A stretch of DNA of 64,000 bases from Pseudomonas fluorescens Q2-87 (GCF_000281895.1 NZ_CM001558.1:1182556-1246555), one strand, 5' to 3'. Shown: positions 35,698-45,788, numbered from the stretch's first letter. Numbers and translations are program-made. Notes: a model not told the origin generated them from the letters alone.

Positions 35698-36693
35698 TCA
35701 GGCCTGCCTGAATTTGATCAGCTTCTTGATCAACGGTCGTCCGACCATCAAGAAGAACACCGGCCCGCCGGCCACCAGATAAAAATAATAGGTCACCGCC
35801 CGCCAGATCAGGATGGCCGCTGCGGCTGTGGATTTGCCCACCATGGGCGCCAGCAGAGCCGCCGATGTCAACTCCGCCGCCCCGGCACCGCCCGGCAGCA
35901 GGCTGAATTGTCCCGCACTCAAGGACAGCATCTGGATCAGGAAACTCCAGGCCCACTGCAAATCCGCCCCCAGTCCCTTCAGTGCGAGATACAACACGCT
36001 ATAGCGCAAGGCCCAATGCAGGCAGGTCAGGCCGAACACCTGGAACAGGGTCTGGCGCGGCAATTTCAAGGTGTCGGTGAACGCCGCCAGGAAATGCAGG
36101 ATCTTGCGCCCCCAGCGTCGCCGGGTGGTGCTCTTCACCCGCAAATGCCGCAACAGTCGCGCCCCGAGCAGGATCAGCCGGCGGTGATAGCGGGCCACCA
36201 GCACGCAGCCGAACAGCCCGCCAAACATTGAAATCGCGCTCAAGGCGAGCATCCATTCCATGCGCTGGCTGAGGTTCTGGAACAACGCGTAAAACAGAAT
36301 GCCCACCAAGGCGCAAAGGAAAAACAGCAGGTCACTCAACTGGTCCATGGCAAACACCGCGCTGCCATGGGCTGGGCGCACGCCGTTGCGCGCCAGCAGG
36401 GCCATCAAGGTCAGCGGGCCGCCACTGCCACCGGGCGTCGCGCACATGGCGAACTCCGTGGACATCACCACGCCCAGGCTTTTCAGACCGCCGATGCGCC
36501 CACGGTGCTCGCCCAACAACAAGCGCAGGCGCACCGAGTTAAGGGCCCAGCACAGGACAATCATGCTGAGCATGGCCAGCAGCAGCGACAAGGGAAAGCG
36601 CTGCACCCGCGACCACATTTCCCCGCCGCCCACTAACAATGGAATCAGCAACGCCGTAAGCAGCGCGGCGCCCAGCCAGATCAGCCGTTTCAT
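35698..36693 (-). CDS. Flippase-like membrane protein (LPG synthase TM family)
   Basis: A 331-residue integral membrane protein of the lysylphosphatidylglycerol-synthase-TM / YbhN group, with about seven to eight helices. Signatures are FAMCATPGGSGGPLTLMALL and LSLSAGQFSLLPGGAGAAELTSAAL, the paired P-G-G-x-G turns of the family. It lacks the soluble aminoacyl-transfer domain, so it is not MprF; a lipid-moving role is inferred. Its ATG overlaps the deacetylase stop by 4 bp. Confidence 0.85.
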   Translation of the reverse strand: MKRLIWLGAALLTALLIPLLVGGGEMWSRVQRFPLSLLLAMLSMIVLCWALNSVRLRLLLGEHRGRIGGLKSLGVVMSTEFAMCATPGGSGGPLTLMALLARNGVRPAHGSAVFAMDQLSDLLFFLCALVGILFYALFQNLSQRMEWMLALSAISMFGGLFGCVLVARYHRRLILLGARLLRHLRVKSTTRRRWGRKILHFLAAFTDTLKLPRQTLFQVFGLTCLHWALRYSVLYLALKGLGADLQWAWSFLIQMLSLSAGQFSLLPGGAGAAELTSAALLAPMVGKSTAAAAILIWRAVTYYFYLVAGGPVFFLMVGRPLIKKLIKFRQA

Positions 36694-37457
36694 GCGGCGC
36701 TGCTGACCCGCAGGCCCTGGTTCGCCAGCCAGCCGATCTTGGTCATCGGCACGCGCCCGTCCTCCAGGAGGCGTTCGAGGGTTCGCAGCCAATAATCCCG
36801 GGAGAACGGGTGGCGCATGTCCACCGGGTGCAGGCCCAGGCGAATCACCGGCGCCTGGCGCCAGCGCTGTTCACGTTGGTCGCTGATGACTTTCGACAGG
36901 CCTCGACGCCAGGCACTGCGGGCGCTCCAGACCAGTCCCGGAGCATCGATGGTGGTGAAGTCGGGCAGACGATAAAGATGCTGGGGATCGCTGGTGTAGC
37001 TCAGTGGCAGTTGGCGCAGGGCTTGGCGCGTGCCTTCGCTCATCAGCCAGGCCGGGGCGACGAAACCTTCCAGCGGCCATTGGTAGCGCTCAAAGGTTTC
37101 GATGCCAGCGCGCAGGCGGGCGAGGGCGGCTTGTTCGGACAAACCGTAGAACTCGCCTTCATGGGTATAGACCCGGCGCATGAACCAGTCCTTGGGGTGA
37201 CGGACCGCAGGGCCATCGTCGCAATGGTAGTAGCCATGCAGCGCCAGTTCGTCGCCGCGCTCGACCCTGCTGTCGAGCAGGTGCCGAAAGCCGGGATGGG
37301 CTTGCAGCGCGTTGGTGCGGTGAAAGTCGGGCACCACCAGCCAGGTCATGGGCACATGGCCGAGGGCGTCAACGGCTTCAACGAAAGGCTGGTAATCGGG
37401 CCAGGTTTGCGGCGCGACATCGTGCAACACCAATAATACGGTGGGCGAATGATTCAT
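36690..37457 (-). CDS. DUF2334 polysaccharide-deacetylase-like protein
   Basis: A 255-residue protein with a NodB-like deacetylase fold. It has VLLVLHDVAPQTW (metal Asp), RGDELALHGYYHCDD (the HxxxH-like metal site), GFVAPAWLMS, and RLGLHPVDMRHPF near the end. It probably removes an acyl or acetyl group from a glycan or glycolipid. It lies between the glycosyltransferase and the flippase-like gene, 16 bp downstream of the former and overlapping the latter, as one operon. Confidence 0.85.
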   Translation of the reverse strand: MNHSPTVLLVLHDVAPQTWPDYQPFVEAVDALGHVPMTWLVVPDFHRTNALQAHPGFRHLLDSRVERGDELALHGYYHCDDGPAVRHPKDWFMRRVYTHEGEFYGLSEQAALARLRAGIETFERYQWPLEGFVAPAWLMSEGTRQALRQLPLSYTSDPQHLYRLPDFTTIDAPGLVWSARSAWRRGLSKVISDQREQRWRQAPVIRLGLHPVDMRHPFSRDYWLRTLERLLEDGRVPMTKIGWLANQGLRVSSAA

Positions 37458-37473
37458 CGACACGGACCTCGCC

Positions 37474-38595
37474 TCAACCGTTGGCCAGCAACGGCATCTG
37501 TTCGCCGAGCACGGCGTGATAATGCCCCAGCAGGCTGTCGACCACGCAGTCCCAGGCGTAATGCCGTTCCACATGACGGCGCGCCAGGATGCCGCGGCGC
37601 TGGCAGCCTTCGGAAAAGAGCTGGCGCACGGCGTTGGCCATGGCCTGGGGGTTGTTGGGCGTGCACAGCAAGCCGCAGTCTTCATGGACGATTTCGGTGA
37701 ACGCCCCGGCCGCCACCGCCACCACCGGAATGCCGCTGGCCATGGCTTCGAGAATCACCAGGCCGAAGGTTTCCTGGTCGCCGGCATGCAGCAGGGCGTC
37801 GGCGCTGGCCATGAGCCGGGCGACCTGCGGCGCCGGGCAGAATTCATCGACCACCGTGACGTTGTCCGGCACCACGGCGGGCATCGACGAGCCCACCAAG
37901 AGCAAGTGGTAGCGCTCGCCCAGGCGCTTCATGCACTTGAGCAGCACCGGCAGGTTTTTCTCCTTGGAGCCGCGACCGGCAAATATCAGCAGGCGCGTGT
38001 CTTCGGCGATGCCCAGCTCCGCGCGCAACTCCGGGTCGCGGGCGGCGGGGTTGAAGGTTTGCAAGTCGACGCCCAGAGGCTGCACATAGACGTTGCGAAC
38101 CCCCAGGCCGGTCAGTTTGTCGGCCATGACCTGGCTGGGCGCCAGGACCCGGTCGAAATTGCCATACAACTTGCTGACATAGGCTTCGATATTGGGGGTG
38201 AACCAGTTGCCCATGCGGTTGCTGACCAGCAATGGCAGGTCGGAGTGATAGAAACCGATGACGGGCACGTCGAGCTGACGGCGGGCATCCAGCGCCGCCC
38301 ATGCGGTGAGGTAGGGATCGCCGACTTCGATCAGATCCGGCTGTAGATCACGCAGGACATTACGCCAGGGCGCCAGGCGAAGCGGGAAGCGATAGCCTTT
38401 GCCAAACGGCAGTGCAGGGGCCGGAACCTTGTAGATCCCGTCGTGCTCGCTCAAATGTGCGCCGGGAATCAGCAGGCTATGGCGAATACCGGGCCGATCA
38501 CCCAGGCGCCGATGCTTGGCATCCAGATAAGTGCGCACGCCTCCGCTGGCGGGGGCGTAGAACATGGTTATGTCCGCTATATGCACGATGAACAT
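37474..38595 (-). CDS. GT4-family glycosyltransferase
   Basis: A 373-residue GT-B retaining glycosyltransferase. It has an acceptor-side G-G-V-R (YAPASGGVRTYLDAKH), DLIEVGDPYLTAWAAL, the hinge and nucleotide-sugar domain with IFAGRGSKEKNLPVLL, and the E-x7-E motif in DQETFGLVILEAMASGIPVV. It is cytoplasmic or peripheral at the membrane. As first gene of a three-gene operon with a deacetylase and a flippase-like protein, it probably glycosylates a lipid. The acceptor is unknown. Confidence 0.88.
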   Translation of the reverse strand: MFIVHIADITMFYAPASGGVRTYLDAKHRRLGDRPGIRHSLLIPGAHLSEHDGIYKVPAPALPFGKGYRFPLRLAPWRNVLRDLQPDLIEVGDPYLTAWAALDARRQLDVPVIGFYHSDLPLLVSNRMGNWFTPNIEAYVSKLYGNFDRVLAPSQVMADKLTGLGVRNVYVQPLGVDLQTFNPAARDPELRAELGIAEDTRLLIFAGRGSKEKNLPVLLKCMKRLGERYHLLLVGSSMPAVVPDNVTVVDEFCPAPQVARLMASADALLHAGDQETFGLVILEAMASGIPVVAVAAGAFTEIVHEDCGLLCTPNNPQAMANAVRQLFSEGCQRRGILARRHVERHYAWDCVVDSLLGHYHAVLGEQMPLLANG

Positions 38596-38682
38596 CCCTC
38601 CGGTCAGTGTTCTCCTGTGTTGACCTTTATGAAGAATAGATGTTCGGTTGGGGTTGTGGTGACGTAGCGGCTCTGCAAATGA

Positions 38683-38711
38683 GGTGGCGAGGGAGCGAGC
38701 TCCCTCGCCAC
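38683..38711. repeat. Family II palindrome (single)
   Basis: GTGGCGAGGGAGC and its complement are separated by one base (G), forming a near-perfect hairpin between the divergent glycosyltransferase and DUF853 genes. Confidence 0.85.
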
Positions 38712-38807
38712 ATTTTTATTTCCAGCGCCCGGGGCCTTGATGCGCCAGGCGTGCTTTTATATAAGCGTGCAAAATGGCGTCATATCGCAACTCTCACAGG
38801 TGACCAA

Positions 38808-40295
38808 ATGCCTGACTCATCGCAACTCATAATCGGGGCCGACCTTGCCGGCCAGCCTGTCGCCCAGGCCATGCGCCTGGCGAACCGTCATGGTCTGGTG
38901 GCGGGTGCCACCGGTACCGGCAAGACCGTCACCTTGCAGCGCCTGGCCGAGATGTTCAGCGATGCCGGCGTGGCAGTGTTTGCCGCAGACATCAAGGGCG
39001 ACCTGTGCGGCCTCGGCGCCGCCGGCAACCCCCAGGGCAAGATCGCCGAGCGGATCGCCGGCATGCCTTGGCTAAACCACAAGCCTCAGGCTTATCCCGT
39101 GACGTTGTGGGACATCCACGGTCAATCGGGTCATCCATTGCGCACCACATTGAGCGAAATGGGCCCCTTGCTGATCGGCAGCCTGCTTGAACTGACGGAC
39201 AGCCAGCAATCGGCGTTGTATGCCGCCTTCAAGGTGGCCGACCGCGAAGGCTTGTTGCTGCTGGATCTCAAGGACCTGAAGGCGCTGCTCAATCACCTCA
39301 GGGACAACCCCGAGTTGCTGGGCGATGACGCGGCGTTGATGACCACCGGCTCCAGCCAGGCTTTGTTGCGGCGCCTGTCCACTTTGGAACAGCAGGGCGC
39401 GGAAGCGTTGTTCGGCGAACCGGCCTTGCAGCTCGAAGACATCCTGCAACCGGCCAGCGATGGCCGTGGCCGCATTCACTTGCTGGATGCCAGCCGCCTG
39501 GTGCATGAAGCACCGAAGGTCTACGCGACGTTCCTGCTGTGGCTGCTGGCCGAACTGTTCGAGCAATTGCCCGAGCGCGGCGATGCGGACAAACCGCTGC
39601 TGGCGCTGTTCTTCGATGAGGCGCACCTGCTGTTTGCCGGCACGCCCAAGGCCTTGCAGGAGCGTTTGGAACAGGTGGTGCGGCTGATCCGCTCCAAGGG
39701 CGTGGGGGTGTATTTCGTCACCCAGTCGCCCGGCGACTTGCCGGATGATGTTCTGGCTCAGTTGGGGTTGCGCATCCAGCATGGCCTGCGGGCGTTTACT
39801 GCCAAGGAGCAGAAGTCGTTGCGGGCGGTGGCGGATGGTTTTCGGCCTAATCCGCAGTTCGATGCCCTGGCGGTGCTCACCGAACTGGGTATCGGTGAGG
39901 CCCTGGTGGGCACCTTGCAGGAAAAAGGTACGCCGGAGATGGTTCAGCGCGTGTTGGTGGCGCCACCGCAGTCGCGCATCGGGCCGCTGAGCGAGGCCGA
40001 GCGCGCCGGGCTGATCGCCAGTTCGCCGTTGCAGGGGCGCTATGACAAACCGATTGATCGCGAGTCGGCCTATGAAGTGTTGATGGGGCGTAAGGGGTTG
40101 GAGCCTCAGGCCGAAGTGGTTCCGGGCAAACCGGCGGGCGAAGAGCCGAGTTTTACCGAAAAGGCTGGGGAGTTCCTTGGCACGGCGGCTGGCCAGGCGT
40201 TGAAATCGGCGATGCGCCAGGCGGCCAATCAGTTGGGGCGGCAATTGGTGCGGGGGTTGATGGGGTCGTTGTTGGGGGGGAGCAAGCGTCGGTAG
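38808..40295 (+). CDS. HerA-like ATPase (DUF853)
   Basis: A 495-residue ATPase of the HerA/FtsK superfamily, DUF853 (YjgR) group. Walker A is AGATGTGKTVTL near residue 32, followed by AVFAADIKGDLCGL. Walker B is LLALFFDEAHLLF near 265, with VYFVTQSPGDLPD and an arginine-rich C-terminal end (ANQLGRQLVRGLMG). The ATG at 38808 has AGGTGA upstream. HerA relatives move DNA with NurA-type nucleases, but this group has no such partner and its role is unclear. Confidence 0.88.
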   Translation: MPDSSQLIIGADLAGQPVAQAMRLANRHGLVAGATGTGKTVTLQRLAEMFSDAGVAVFAADIKGDLCGLGAAGNPQGKIAERIAGMPWLNHKPQAYPVTLWDIHGQSGHPLRTTLSEMGPLLIGSLLELTDSQQSALYAAFKVADREGLLLLDLKDLKALLNHLRDNPELLGDDAALMTTGSSQALLRRLSTLEQQGAEALFGEPALQLEDILQPASDGRGRIHLLDASRLVHEAPKVYATFLLWLLAELFEQLPERGDADKPLLALFFDEAHLLFAGTPKALQERLEQVVRLIRSKGVGVYFVTQSPGDLPDDVLAQLGLRIQHGLRAFTAKEQKSLRAVADGFRPNPQFDALAVLTELGIGEALVGTLQEKGTPEMVQRVLVAPPQSRIGPLSEAERAGLIASSPLQGRYDKPIDRESAYEVLMGRKGLEPQAEVVPGKPAGEEPSFTEKAGEFLGTAAGQALKSAMRQAANQLGRQLVRGLMGSLLGGSKRR

Positions 40296-40334
40296 GCAAG
40301 GCCGGGTTGCTTTCACAAGGGAGGCGGGAGTTTG

Positions 40335-41203
40335 TGTGTATATACGTTTTTTTTGTGGCGGCTGCTGGCGGTTCCGCTCTTACAGCGGGTCACTTTTGGA
40401 AGAGCCGGGAGCCGGACCAGCCAAAAGTAACCAAAAGCGCTTTGCCCCACCACTCAGAGCCTCGCTAGGGCTCGGCATGCCCTCACTCCGGCATTGCTCC
40501 GTGGGCCGCCGCGAAGGACCATCCATGGTCCAGCGCGGCTACCTCGGCATCCATGCCGAGGTGCCCACTGCGCAATGTCTGCGTTCGGCCAGCGTGGTTT
40601 AACGGGGCGGCCAGATCAAGATCAAAAGCAGAGCAAGAGCAAGAGCAAGAGCAAGAGCAAGAGCAAGAGCAAGGCACTTCCAGCATCTATGTGGCTGAAC
40701 CACCGCTATCGCGAGCAAGCTCGCACATGGAGTTGCGGGTGTTCACAGCATTTGCAAGCGACACAAAAACCTGTGGGAGCGGGCTTGCCCGCGAAGGCGT
40801 CGGCACATCCAACATCATCACAAACTGATCCTCCGCTTTCGCGAGCAAGCCCGCTCCCACAGGAGGAACGCGGTCCCACCTGAACTAGGTCGGCTATCAG
40901 GCCGCCTCGCGATGGACGTTGATCTCGGCGCCCCATTAACCACGCTGGCCGAACGCAGGCATTGTGGAGTGGGCATCCCGGCATGGATGCCGGGATAGCT
41001 GCGCTGGGCCATGGATGGCCCTTCGCAGCGGGCCCACGGAGCAATGCCGGAGTGAGGGCATGCCGAGCCCAGGCGAGGCACCAAGTGGTGGGGCAAGAGC
41101 GTTTTGCTTACTTTTCGCCGGGCCGCGCAGGCTTCTCAAAAGTGAGCCGCTGTAAGAGCGGAACCGCCAGTAGCCGTTACAAAAAAACGGATATACACAC
41201 AAA
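40335..41203. repeat. Large inverted repeat, ~270-bp arms
   Basis: The left arm (40335-40609, from GTGTATATACG through GGTTTAACGGGGCG) is imperfectly complementary to the right arm (40929-41203, CGCCCCATTAACCACGC through GGATATACACAC). Between the arms lie a GAGCAA hexamer tract and a family I REP pair. A second right arm recurs near 41848-42122. It resembles longer intergenic repeats known in fluorescent pseudomonads and encodes nothing convincing. Confidence 0.85.
40631..40672. repeat. GAGCAA hexamer tract, 7 copies
   Basis: Seven exact GAGCAA repeats between CAAAAGCA and GGCACTTCC, in copy A of the duplication. Frames through it give Lys-Ser, Glu-Gln or Ser-Cys runs and are not taken as coding. 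Confidence 0.95.
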
Positions 41204-41252
41204 CTACAACCCCCCACCCATAGCGGTCCTACACCCAACCAAGAAACCCAGG

Positions 41253-41398
41253 TCAATCCTTAGGCCGAGCATGCGCCGCCAACCGCTCCAACGCCGCCCG
41301 CAGATTAGGATCGCTAATACCATCCGCCGTAGCCTGGATGGTCGCGGCCGCATCGGTAGACAGGTCCAGCGTGTGCCCCTTGACGCCCACCTGCACCG
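41253..41398 (-). pseudogene. dciA 3' fragment (duplicated)
   Basis: The last ~47 codons of dciA, from VQVGVKGHTLDLSTD to the stop after RPKD, are repeated here with only a few base differences from 42173-42318. There is no start codon or N-terminal domain. The fragment is a passenger of the tandem duplication and should not be translated on its own. Confidence 0.85.
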
Positions 41399-41514
41399 AG
41401 GACCATCCATGGTCCAGCGCGGCTACCTCGGCATCCATGCCGAGGTGCCCACTGCGCAATGCCTGCGTTCGGCCAGCGTGGTTTAACGGGGCGCCCAGAT
41501 CAAGATCAAAAGCA

Positions 41515-41592
41515 GAGCAAGAGCAAGAGCAAGAGCAAGAGCAAGAGCAAGAGCAAGAGCAAGAGCAAGAGCAAGAGCAAGAGCAAGAGCAA
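41515..41592. repeat. GAGCAA hexamer tract, 13 copies
   Basis: Thirteen exact GAGCAA repeats in copy B, in the same context as the 7-copy tract. The difference in number shows slippage after the duplication. Confidence 0.95.
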
Positions 41593-42172
41593 GGCACTTC
41601 CAGCATCTATGTGGCTGAACCACCGCTATCGCGAGCAAGCTCGCACATGGAGTTGCGGGTGTTCACAGCATTTGCAAGCGACACAAAAACCTGTGGGAGC
41701 GGGCTTGCCCGCGAAGGCGTCGGCACATCCAACATCATCACAAACTGATCCTCCGCTTTCGCGAGCAAGCCCGCTCCCACAGGAGAAACGCGATCACCCT
41801 GAATCAGGTCGGCTATCAGGCCGCCTCGCGGCGGACGTTGATCTCGGCGCCCCATTAACCACGCTGGCCGAACGCAGGCCTTGTGGAGTGGGCATCCCGG
41901 CATGGATGCCGGGATAGCTGCGCTGGGCCATGGATGGCCCTTCGCAGCGGGCCCACGGAGCAATGCCGGAGTGAGGGCATGCCGAGCCTAGGCGAGGCAC
42001 CAAGTGGTGGGGCAAGAGCGTTTTGCTTACTTTTCGCCGGGCCGCGCAGGCTTCTCAAAAGTGAGCCGCTGTAAGAGCGGAACCGCCAGCAGCCGTTACC
42101 AAAAAAACGGATATACACACAAACTACAACCCCCCACCCATAGCGGTCCTACACCCAACCAAGAAACCCAGG

Positions 42173-42628
42173 TCAATCCTTGGGCCGAGCATGCGCAGCC
42201 AACCGCTCCAACGCCGCCCGCAGATTAGGATCGCTAATACCATCCGCCGTAGCCTGGATGGTCGCGGCCGCATCGGTAGACAGGTCCAGCGTGTGTCCCT
42301 TGACGCCCACCTGCACCGTAGGCGGCTGCACCTTGAACAAAATCCGCGTCAGGCTGGCAAACTCCTCAAAGGCCTGCAATTGACGCAACAGACGCTTTTG
42401 CTGATAGCGCAAACGCGTGGCCCAATGGCCATCGGTGACGATCAGCAACAAACTGCCTTCGCGCCAGGACGCAACGTGGCAATGCTCACGGGCGGCGGGT
42501 TGCAGTTGGCTGTCCAGCAGCCGTTGCAGGTGGCCCAGGCGCTTGGCGTGGCCGAAGATGGCTTTGAGCGGCTTGGCTTCGCGCAGCAGAACGGCGGGTG
42601 CCTTGGCTGGAAGAGGGCGGAAGGCCAT
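42173..42628 (-). CDS. dciA: DciA-type helicase loader (DUF721)
   Basis: A 151-residue DUF721 protein. The N-terminal KH-like half has LKAIFGHAKRLGHLQRLLDS, CHVASWREGSLLLIVTDGHWATRLRYQQ and LRQLQAFEEFASLTRILFKV. The C-terminal ~50 residues are flexible and low in hydrophobicity. DciA is the ancestral loader of the replicative helicase DnaB where DnaC is absent. It is divergent from secA, as in other pseudomonads. Its 3' end has been copied into the upstream tandem duplication, leaving this copy intact. Confidence 0.9.
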   Translation of the reverse strand: MAFRPLPAKAPAVLLREAKPLKAIFGHAKRLGHLQRLLDSQLQPAAREHCHVASWREGSLLLIVTDGHWATRLRYQQKRLLRQLQAFEEFASLTRILFKVQPPTVQVGVKGHTLDLSTDAAATIQATADGISDPNLRAALERLAAHARPKD

Positions 42629-42936
42629 GAACTAATACCGCAAATGACAGAGGCGCCATGGTAGCAGAAAGCGCCGGATGCGCCTCGACCCTCTCGCCCA
42701 GCGGCGTTTTACCTGCCCAATCGATAAGTAACTTCTGCGCCTGGTGGGTTGAAGTTCGCGCAAAAGCCCTTATTTTATGCAAGCCCCGCCACAGCGCTGT
42801 GCCAGCATCGTGGAATAACGCCACTTTCCTCTCCATCGTTTCCGGGTAGAATGCTCGTTCGCATGCGGCCATGAGGGCTGCACGGGCGACTCACGGGGCC
42901 GCCCTCCATCCCTTTAGTGTGGAAGATCCTGCCGAT
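42629..42936. other. dciA-secA divergent intergenic region
   Basis: This 308-bp gap should contain both promoters. I see TAGAATGCT near 42847 as a weak -10 for secA. The in-frame upstream extension of secA (from ~42871) has no homology. No SecM-like arrest peptide, REP or hairpin stands out. Confidence 0.4.
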
Positions 42937-45672
42937 ATGTTTGCGCCTTTGTTAAAGAAACTTTTTGGAAGCAAGAACGAGCGTGAAGTCAAGCGCATGC
43001 TCAAGACGGTACAGACTGTCAATGCCTTCGAAGAGCAAATGGTGGCCCTTTCGGACGATCAGTTACGCGCCAAGACTGCCGAATTCAAGGACCGCATCGC
43101 CAAGGGTGAAACCCTTGACCAGCTCCTGCCCGAAGCCTTTGCGGTTGCCCGTGAAGCCGGCAAGCGGATCATGGGCATGCGCCACTTCGACGTTCAGTTG
43201 ATCGGTGGCATGACCTTGCACGAAGGCAAGATCGCCGAGATGCGTACCGGTGAGGGCAAGACCCTCGTGGCGACCCTGGGCGTGTACCTCAACGCACTGT
43301 CCGGCAAGGGTGTGCACGTAGTAACGGTCAACGACTACCTGGCCCGTCGCGACGCCAACTGGATGCGTCCGCTCTATGAATTCCTCGGCCTGACCGTCGG
43401 CGTCGTCACGCCGTTCCAGCCGCCGGAAGAGAAGCGCGCCGCCTACGCCGCCGACATCACCTACGGCACCAACAACGAATTCGGGTTCGACTACCTGCGC
43501 GACAACATGGCGTTCAGCATGGAAGAAAAATTCCAGCGCGAACTCAACTTTGCCGTGATCGACGAAGTCGACTCCATCCTCATCGACGAAGCCCGTACCC
43601 CGCTGATCATTTCCGGTCAGGCCGAGGACAGCTCCAAGCTGTACATCGAGATCAACAAACTGATCCCGCAGCTCAAGTTGCACGTCGAGGAAGTCGAAGG
43701 CGAAGTGACCCAGGCCGGTCACTACACCATCGACGAGAAGACCCGCCAGGTCGAACTCAACGAAGCCGGTCACCAGTTCATCGAGGAAGTGCTCACCCGC
43801 GTCGGCCTGCTGGCCGAGGGCGAGAGCCTGTACTCGGCCCATAACCTGGGCCTGTTGACCCACGTCTATGCCGGCCTGCGTGCCCACAAGCTGTTCCATC
43901 GCAACGTCGAATACATCGTGCAGGATGGCCAGGTCGTGCTGGTGGACGAGCACACCGGCCGTACCATGCCGGGCCGTCGCCTGTCCGAAGGCTTGCACCA
44001 GGCCATCGAAGCCAAGGAAGGCCTGAACATCCAGGCCGAGAGCCAGACCCTGGCCTCGACCACGTTCCAGAACTACTTCCGCCTGTACAACAAACTGTCC
44101 GGCATGACCGGTACCGCCGACACCGAAGCGTTCGAGTTCCACCAGATCTACGGCCTGCAAGTGGTGGTGATTCCGCCGAACAAGCCGCTGGCTCGCAAGG
44201 ACTACAACGACCTGGTGTTCCTGACCGCCGAAGAGAAATACGCGGCGATCATCAATGACATCAAGGAAGGCATGGCCCAGGGCCGGCCGATCCTGGTGGG
44301 TACCGCCACCATCGAGACCTCCGAGCACATGTCCGCCTTGTTGAACAAGGAAGGCATCGAGCACAAGGTCCTCAACGCCAAGTTCCACGAAAAAGAAGCC
44401 GAGATCATCGCCCAGGCCGGTCGCCCGGGTGCGCTGACCATCGCCACCAACATGGCCGGTCGGGGTACCGACATCCTGCTGGGCGGCAACTGGGAAGTGG
44501 AAGTCGCCAGCCTGGAAAACCCGACCCCCGAGCAGATCGCACAGATCAAGGCCGACTGGCAGAAGCGCCACCAGCAAGTGCTCGAGTCGGGCGGCTTGCA
44601 GGTGATCGCATCCGAGCGCCACGAATCGCGTCGTATCGACAACCAGTTGCGTGGCCGTGCCGGTCGCCAGGGCGATGCCGGTTCCAGCCGTTTCTACCTG
44701 TCCCTGGAAGACAGCCTGATGCGCATCTTCGCCTCTGACCGGGTGAAGAACTTCATGAAGGCCCTGGGCATGCAGCCAGGCGAGGCGATCGAGCACCGCA
44801 TGGTGACCAACGCCATCGAAAAAGCCCAGCGCAAGGTCGAAGGCCGCAACTTCGATATCCGCAAGCAATTGCTGGAATTCGACGACGTCAACAACGAACA
44901 GCGCAAAGTGATCTATCACATGCGTAACAGTTTGTTGGCCGCCGACAACATCGGCGAAACCATCGCCGATTTCCGCCAGGATGTGCTCAACGCCACCGTC
45001 AGTGCGCACATTCCGCCGCAGTCGCTGCCCGAACAGTGGGATGTGGCCGGCCTGGAAGCCGCGTTGCAGAGCGACTTCGGCGTGGCATTGCCGATCCAGA
45101 AATGGCTCGACGAAGACGACCACCTGTACGAAGAAACCCTGCGCGAGAAATTGCTGGCCGAACTGATCGCCGCTTACAACGAGAAAGAAGACCAGGCCGG
45201 CGCCGAAGCGCTGCGCTCCTTCGAGAAGCAGATTGTGCTGCGAGTCCTGGACGACCTGTGGAAAGACCACCTGTCGACCATGGATCACCTGCGTCACGGT
45301 ATCCACTTGCGCGGCTACGCCCAGAAGAACCCGAAGCAGGAGTACAAGCGCGAGTCCTACACGCTGTTCTCCGAGCTGCTGGATTCGATCAAGCGCGACT
45401 CGATCCGTGTGCTGTCCCACGTTCAGGTTCGCCGCGAAGACCCGGCCGAAGAAGAAGCTCGCCTGCGCCAGGAGGCCGAAGCCTTGGCCGCGCGGATGCA
45501 GTTCGAACATGCCGAAGCGCCAGGCCTGGAAGTGGTCGCCGAAGAGGGCGTAGACGTGGATGTGGCCTTGGCTACCGCGCCGGTGCGTAACGAACAGAAG
45601 CTGGGCCGTAACGAACTGTGCTATTGCGGTTCGGGCAAGAAATACAAGCATTGCCACGGGCAGATCCAGTAA
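42937..45672 (+). CDS. secA: Preprotein translocase ATPase SecA
   Basis: A 911-residue SecA. It has the DEAD-like motor with Walker [15 protein letters not shown] and Walker [18 protein letters not shown], the preprotein cross-linking domain, NBD2 ([14 protein letters not shown]), [16 protein letters not shown], and the helical scaffold. The C-terminal zinc motif [14 protein letters not shown] binds SecB and lipid. It drives Sec-dependent export at SecYEG. The ATG at 42937 gives the normal N-terminus [18 protein letters not shown] terminator follows. Confidence 0.97.
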   Translation: MFAPLLKKLFGSKNEREVKRMLKTVQTVNAFEEQMVALSDDQLRAKTAEFKDRIAKGETLDQLLPEAFAVAREAGKRIMGMRHFDVQLIGGMTLHEGKIAEMRTGEGKTLVATLGVYLNALSGKGVHVVTVNDYLARRDANWMRPLYEFLGLTVGVVTPFQPPEEKRAAYAADITYGTNNEFGFDYLRDNMAFSMEEKFQRELNFAVIDEVDSILIDEARTPLIISGQAEDSSKLYIEINKLIPQLKLHVEEVEGEVTQAGHYTIDEKTRQVELNEAGHQFIEEVLTRVGLLAEGESLYSAHNLGLLTHVYAGLRAHKLFHRNVEYIVQDGQVVLVDEHTGRTMPGRRLSEGLHQAIEAKEGLNIQAESQTLASTTFQNYFRLYNKLSGMTGTADTEAFEFHQIYGLQVVVIPPNKPLARKDYNDLVFLTAEEKYAAIINDIKEGMAQGRPILVGTATIETSEHMSALLNKEGIEHKVLNAKFHEKEAEIIAQAGRPGALTIATNMAGRGTDILLGGNWEVEVASLENPTPEQIAQIKADWQKRHQQVLESGGLQVIASERHESRRIDNQLRGRAGRQGDAGSSRFYLSLEDSLMRIFASDRVKNFMKALGMQPGEAIEHRMVTNAIEKAQRKVEGRNFDIRKQLLEFDDVNNEQRKVIYHMRNSLLAADNIGETIADFRQDVLNATVSAHIPPQSLPEQWDVAGLEAALQSDFGVALPIQKWLDEDDHLYEETLREKLLAELIAAYNEKEDQAGAEALRSFEKQIVLRVLDDLWKDHLSTMDHLRHGIHLRGYAQKNPKQEYKRESYTLFSELLDSIKRDSIRVLSHVQVRREDPAEEEARLRQEAEALAARMQFEHAEAPGLEVVAEEGVDVDVALATAPVRNEQKLGRNELCYCGSGKKYKHCHGQIQ

Positions 45673-45697
45673 CCCCGTTTCAACGCAGAACGACCCG

Positions 45698-45724
45698 CGC
45701 CGCGACCAACCCTCGCGGCGTTTT
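45698..45724 (+). terminator. Intrinsic terminator of secA
   Basis: CGCCGCGA (45698-45705) pairs with TCGCGGCG (45713-45720), followed by TTTTG. Confidence 0.75.
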
Positions 45725-45788
45725 GCCATTTTGATCCACCGTTCCGATAAAAACGGTGCCGATATACATCTATTTAAGGAGCGCATTC

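Larger units (their letters stand above)
40515..42318. repeat. Tandem duplication, 884 + 920 bp
   Basis: Copy A (40515-41398) and copy B (41399-42318) are nearly identical, both running from AGGACCATCCATGG to GCCCACCTGCACCG. Their 36-bp length difference equals six GAGCAA units (7 against 13). The unit holds part of the inverted repeat, the hexamer tract, a REP pair and the last ~145 bp of dciA. Copy B joins smoothly to the intact dciA gene. Confidence 0.93.

Noticed and set aside
40494..41917. Lys-Ser and Glu-Gln repeat proteins from the GAGCAA tracts
   Set aside because: All frames through the hexamers stay open because six is a multiple of three; flanks are REP and inverted-repeat DNA with no start signals, and tract length varies between copies.
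42871..42936. Upstream in-frame extension of secA as a SecM-like arrest peptide
   Set aside because: It is short, has no signal sequence or arrest motif, and the normal SecA N-terminus begins at 42937.
43063..45786. 907-codon frame antisense to secA
   Set aside because: It is a mirror of the high-GC secA codons and has no recognisable domain; SecA on the plus strand is certain.
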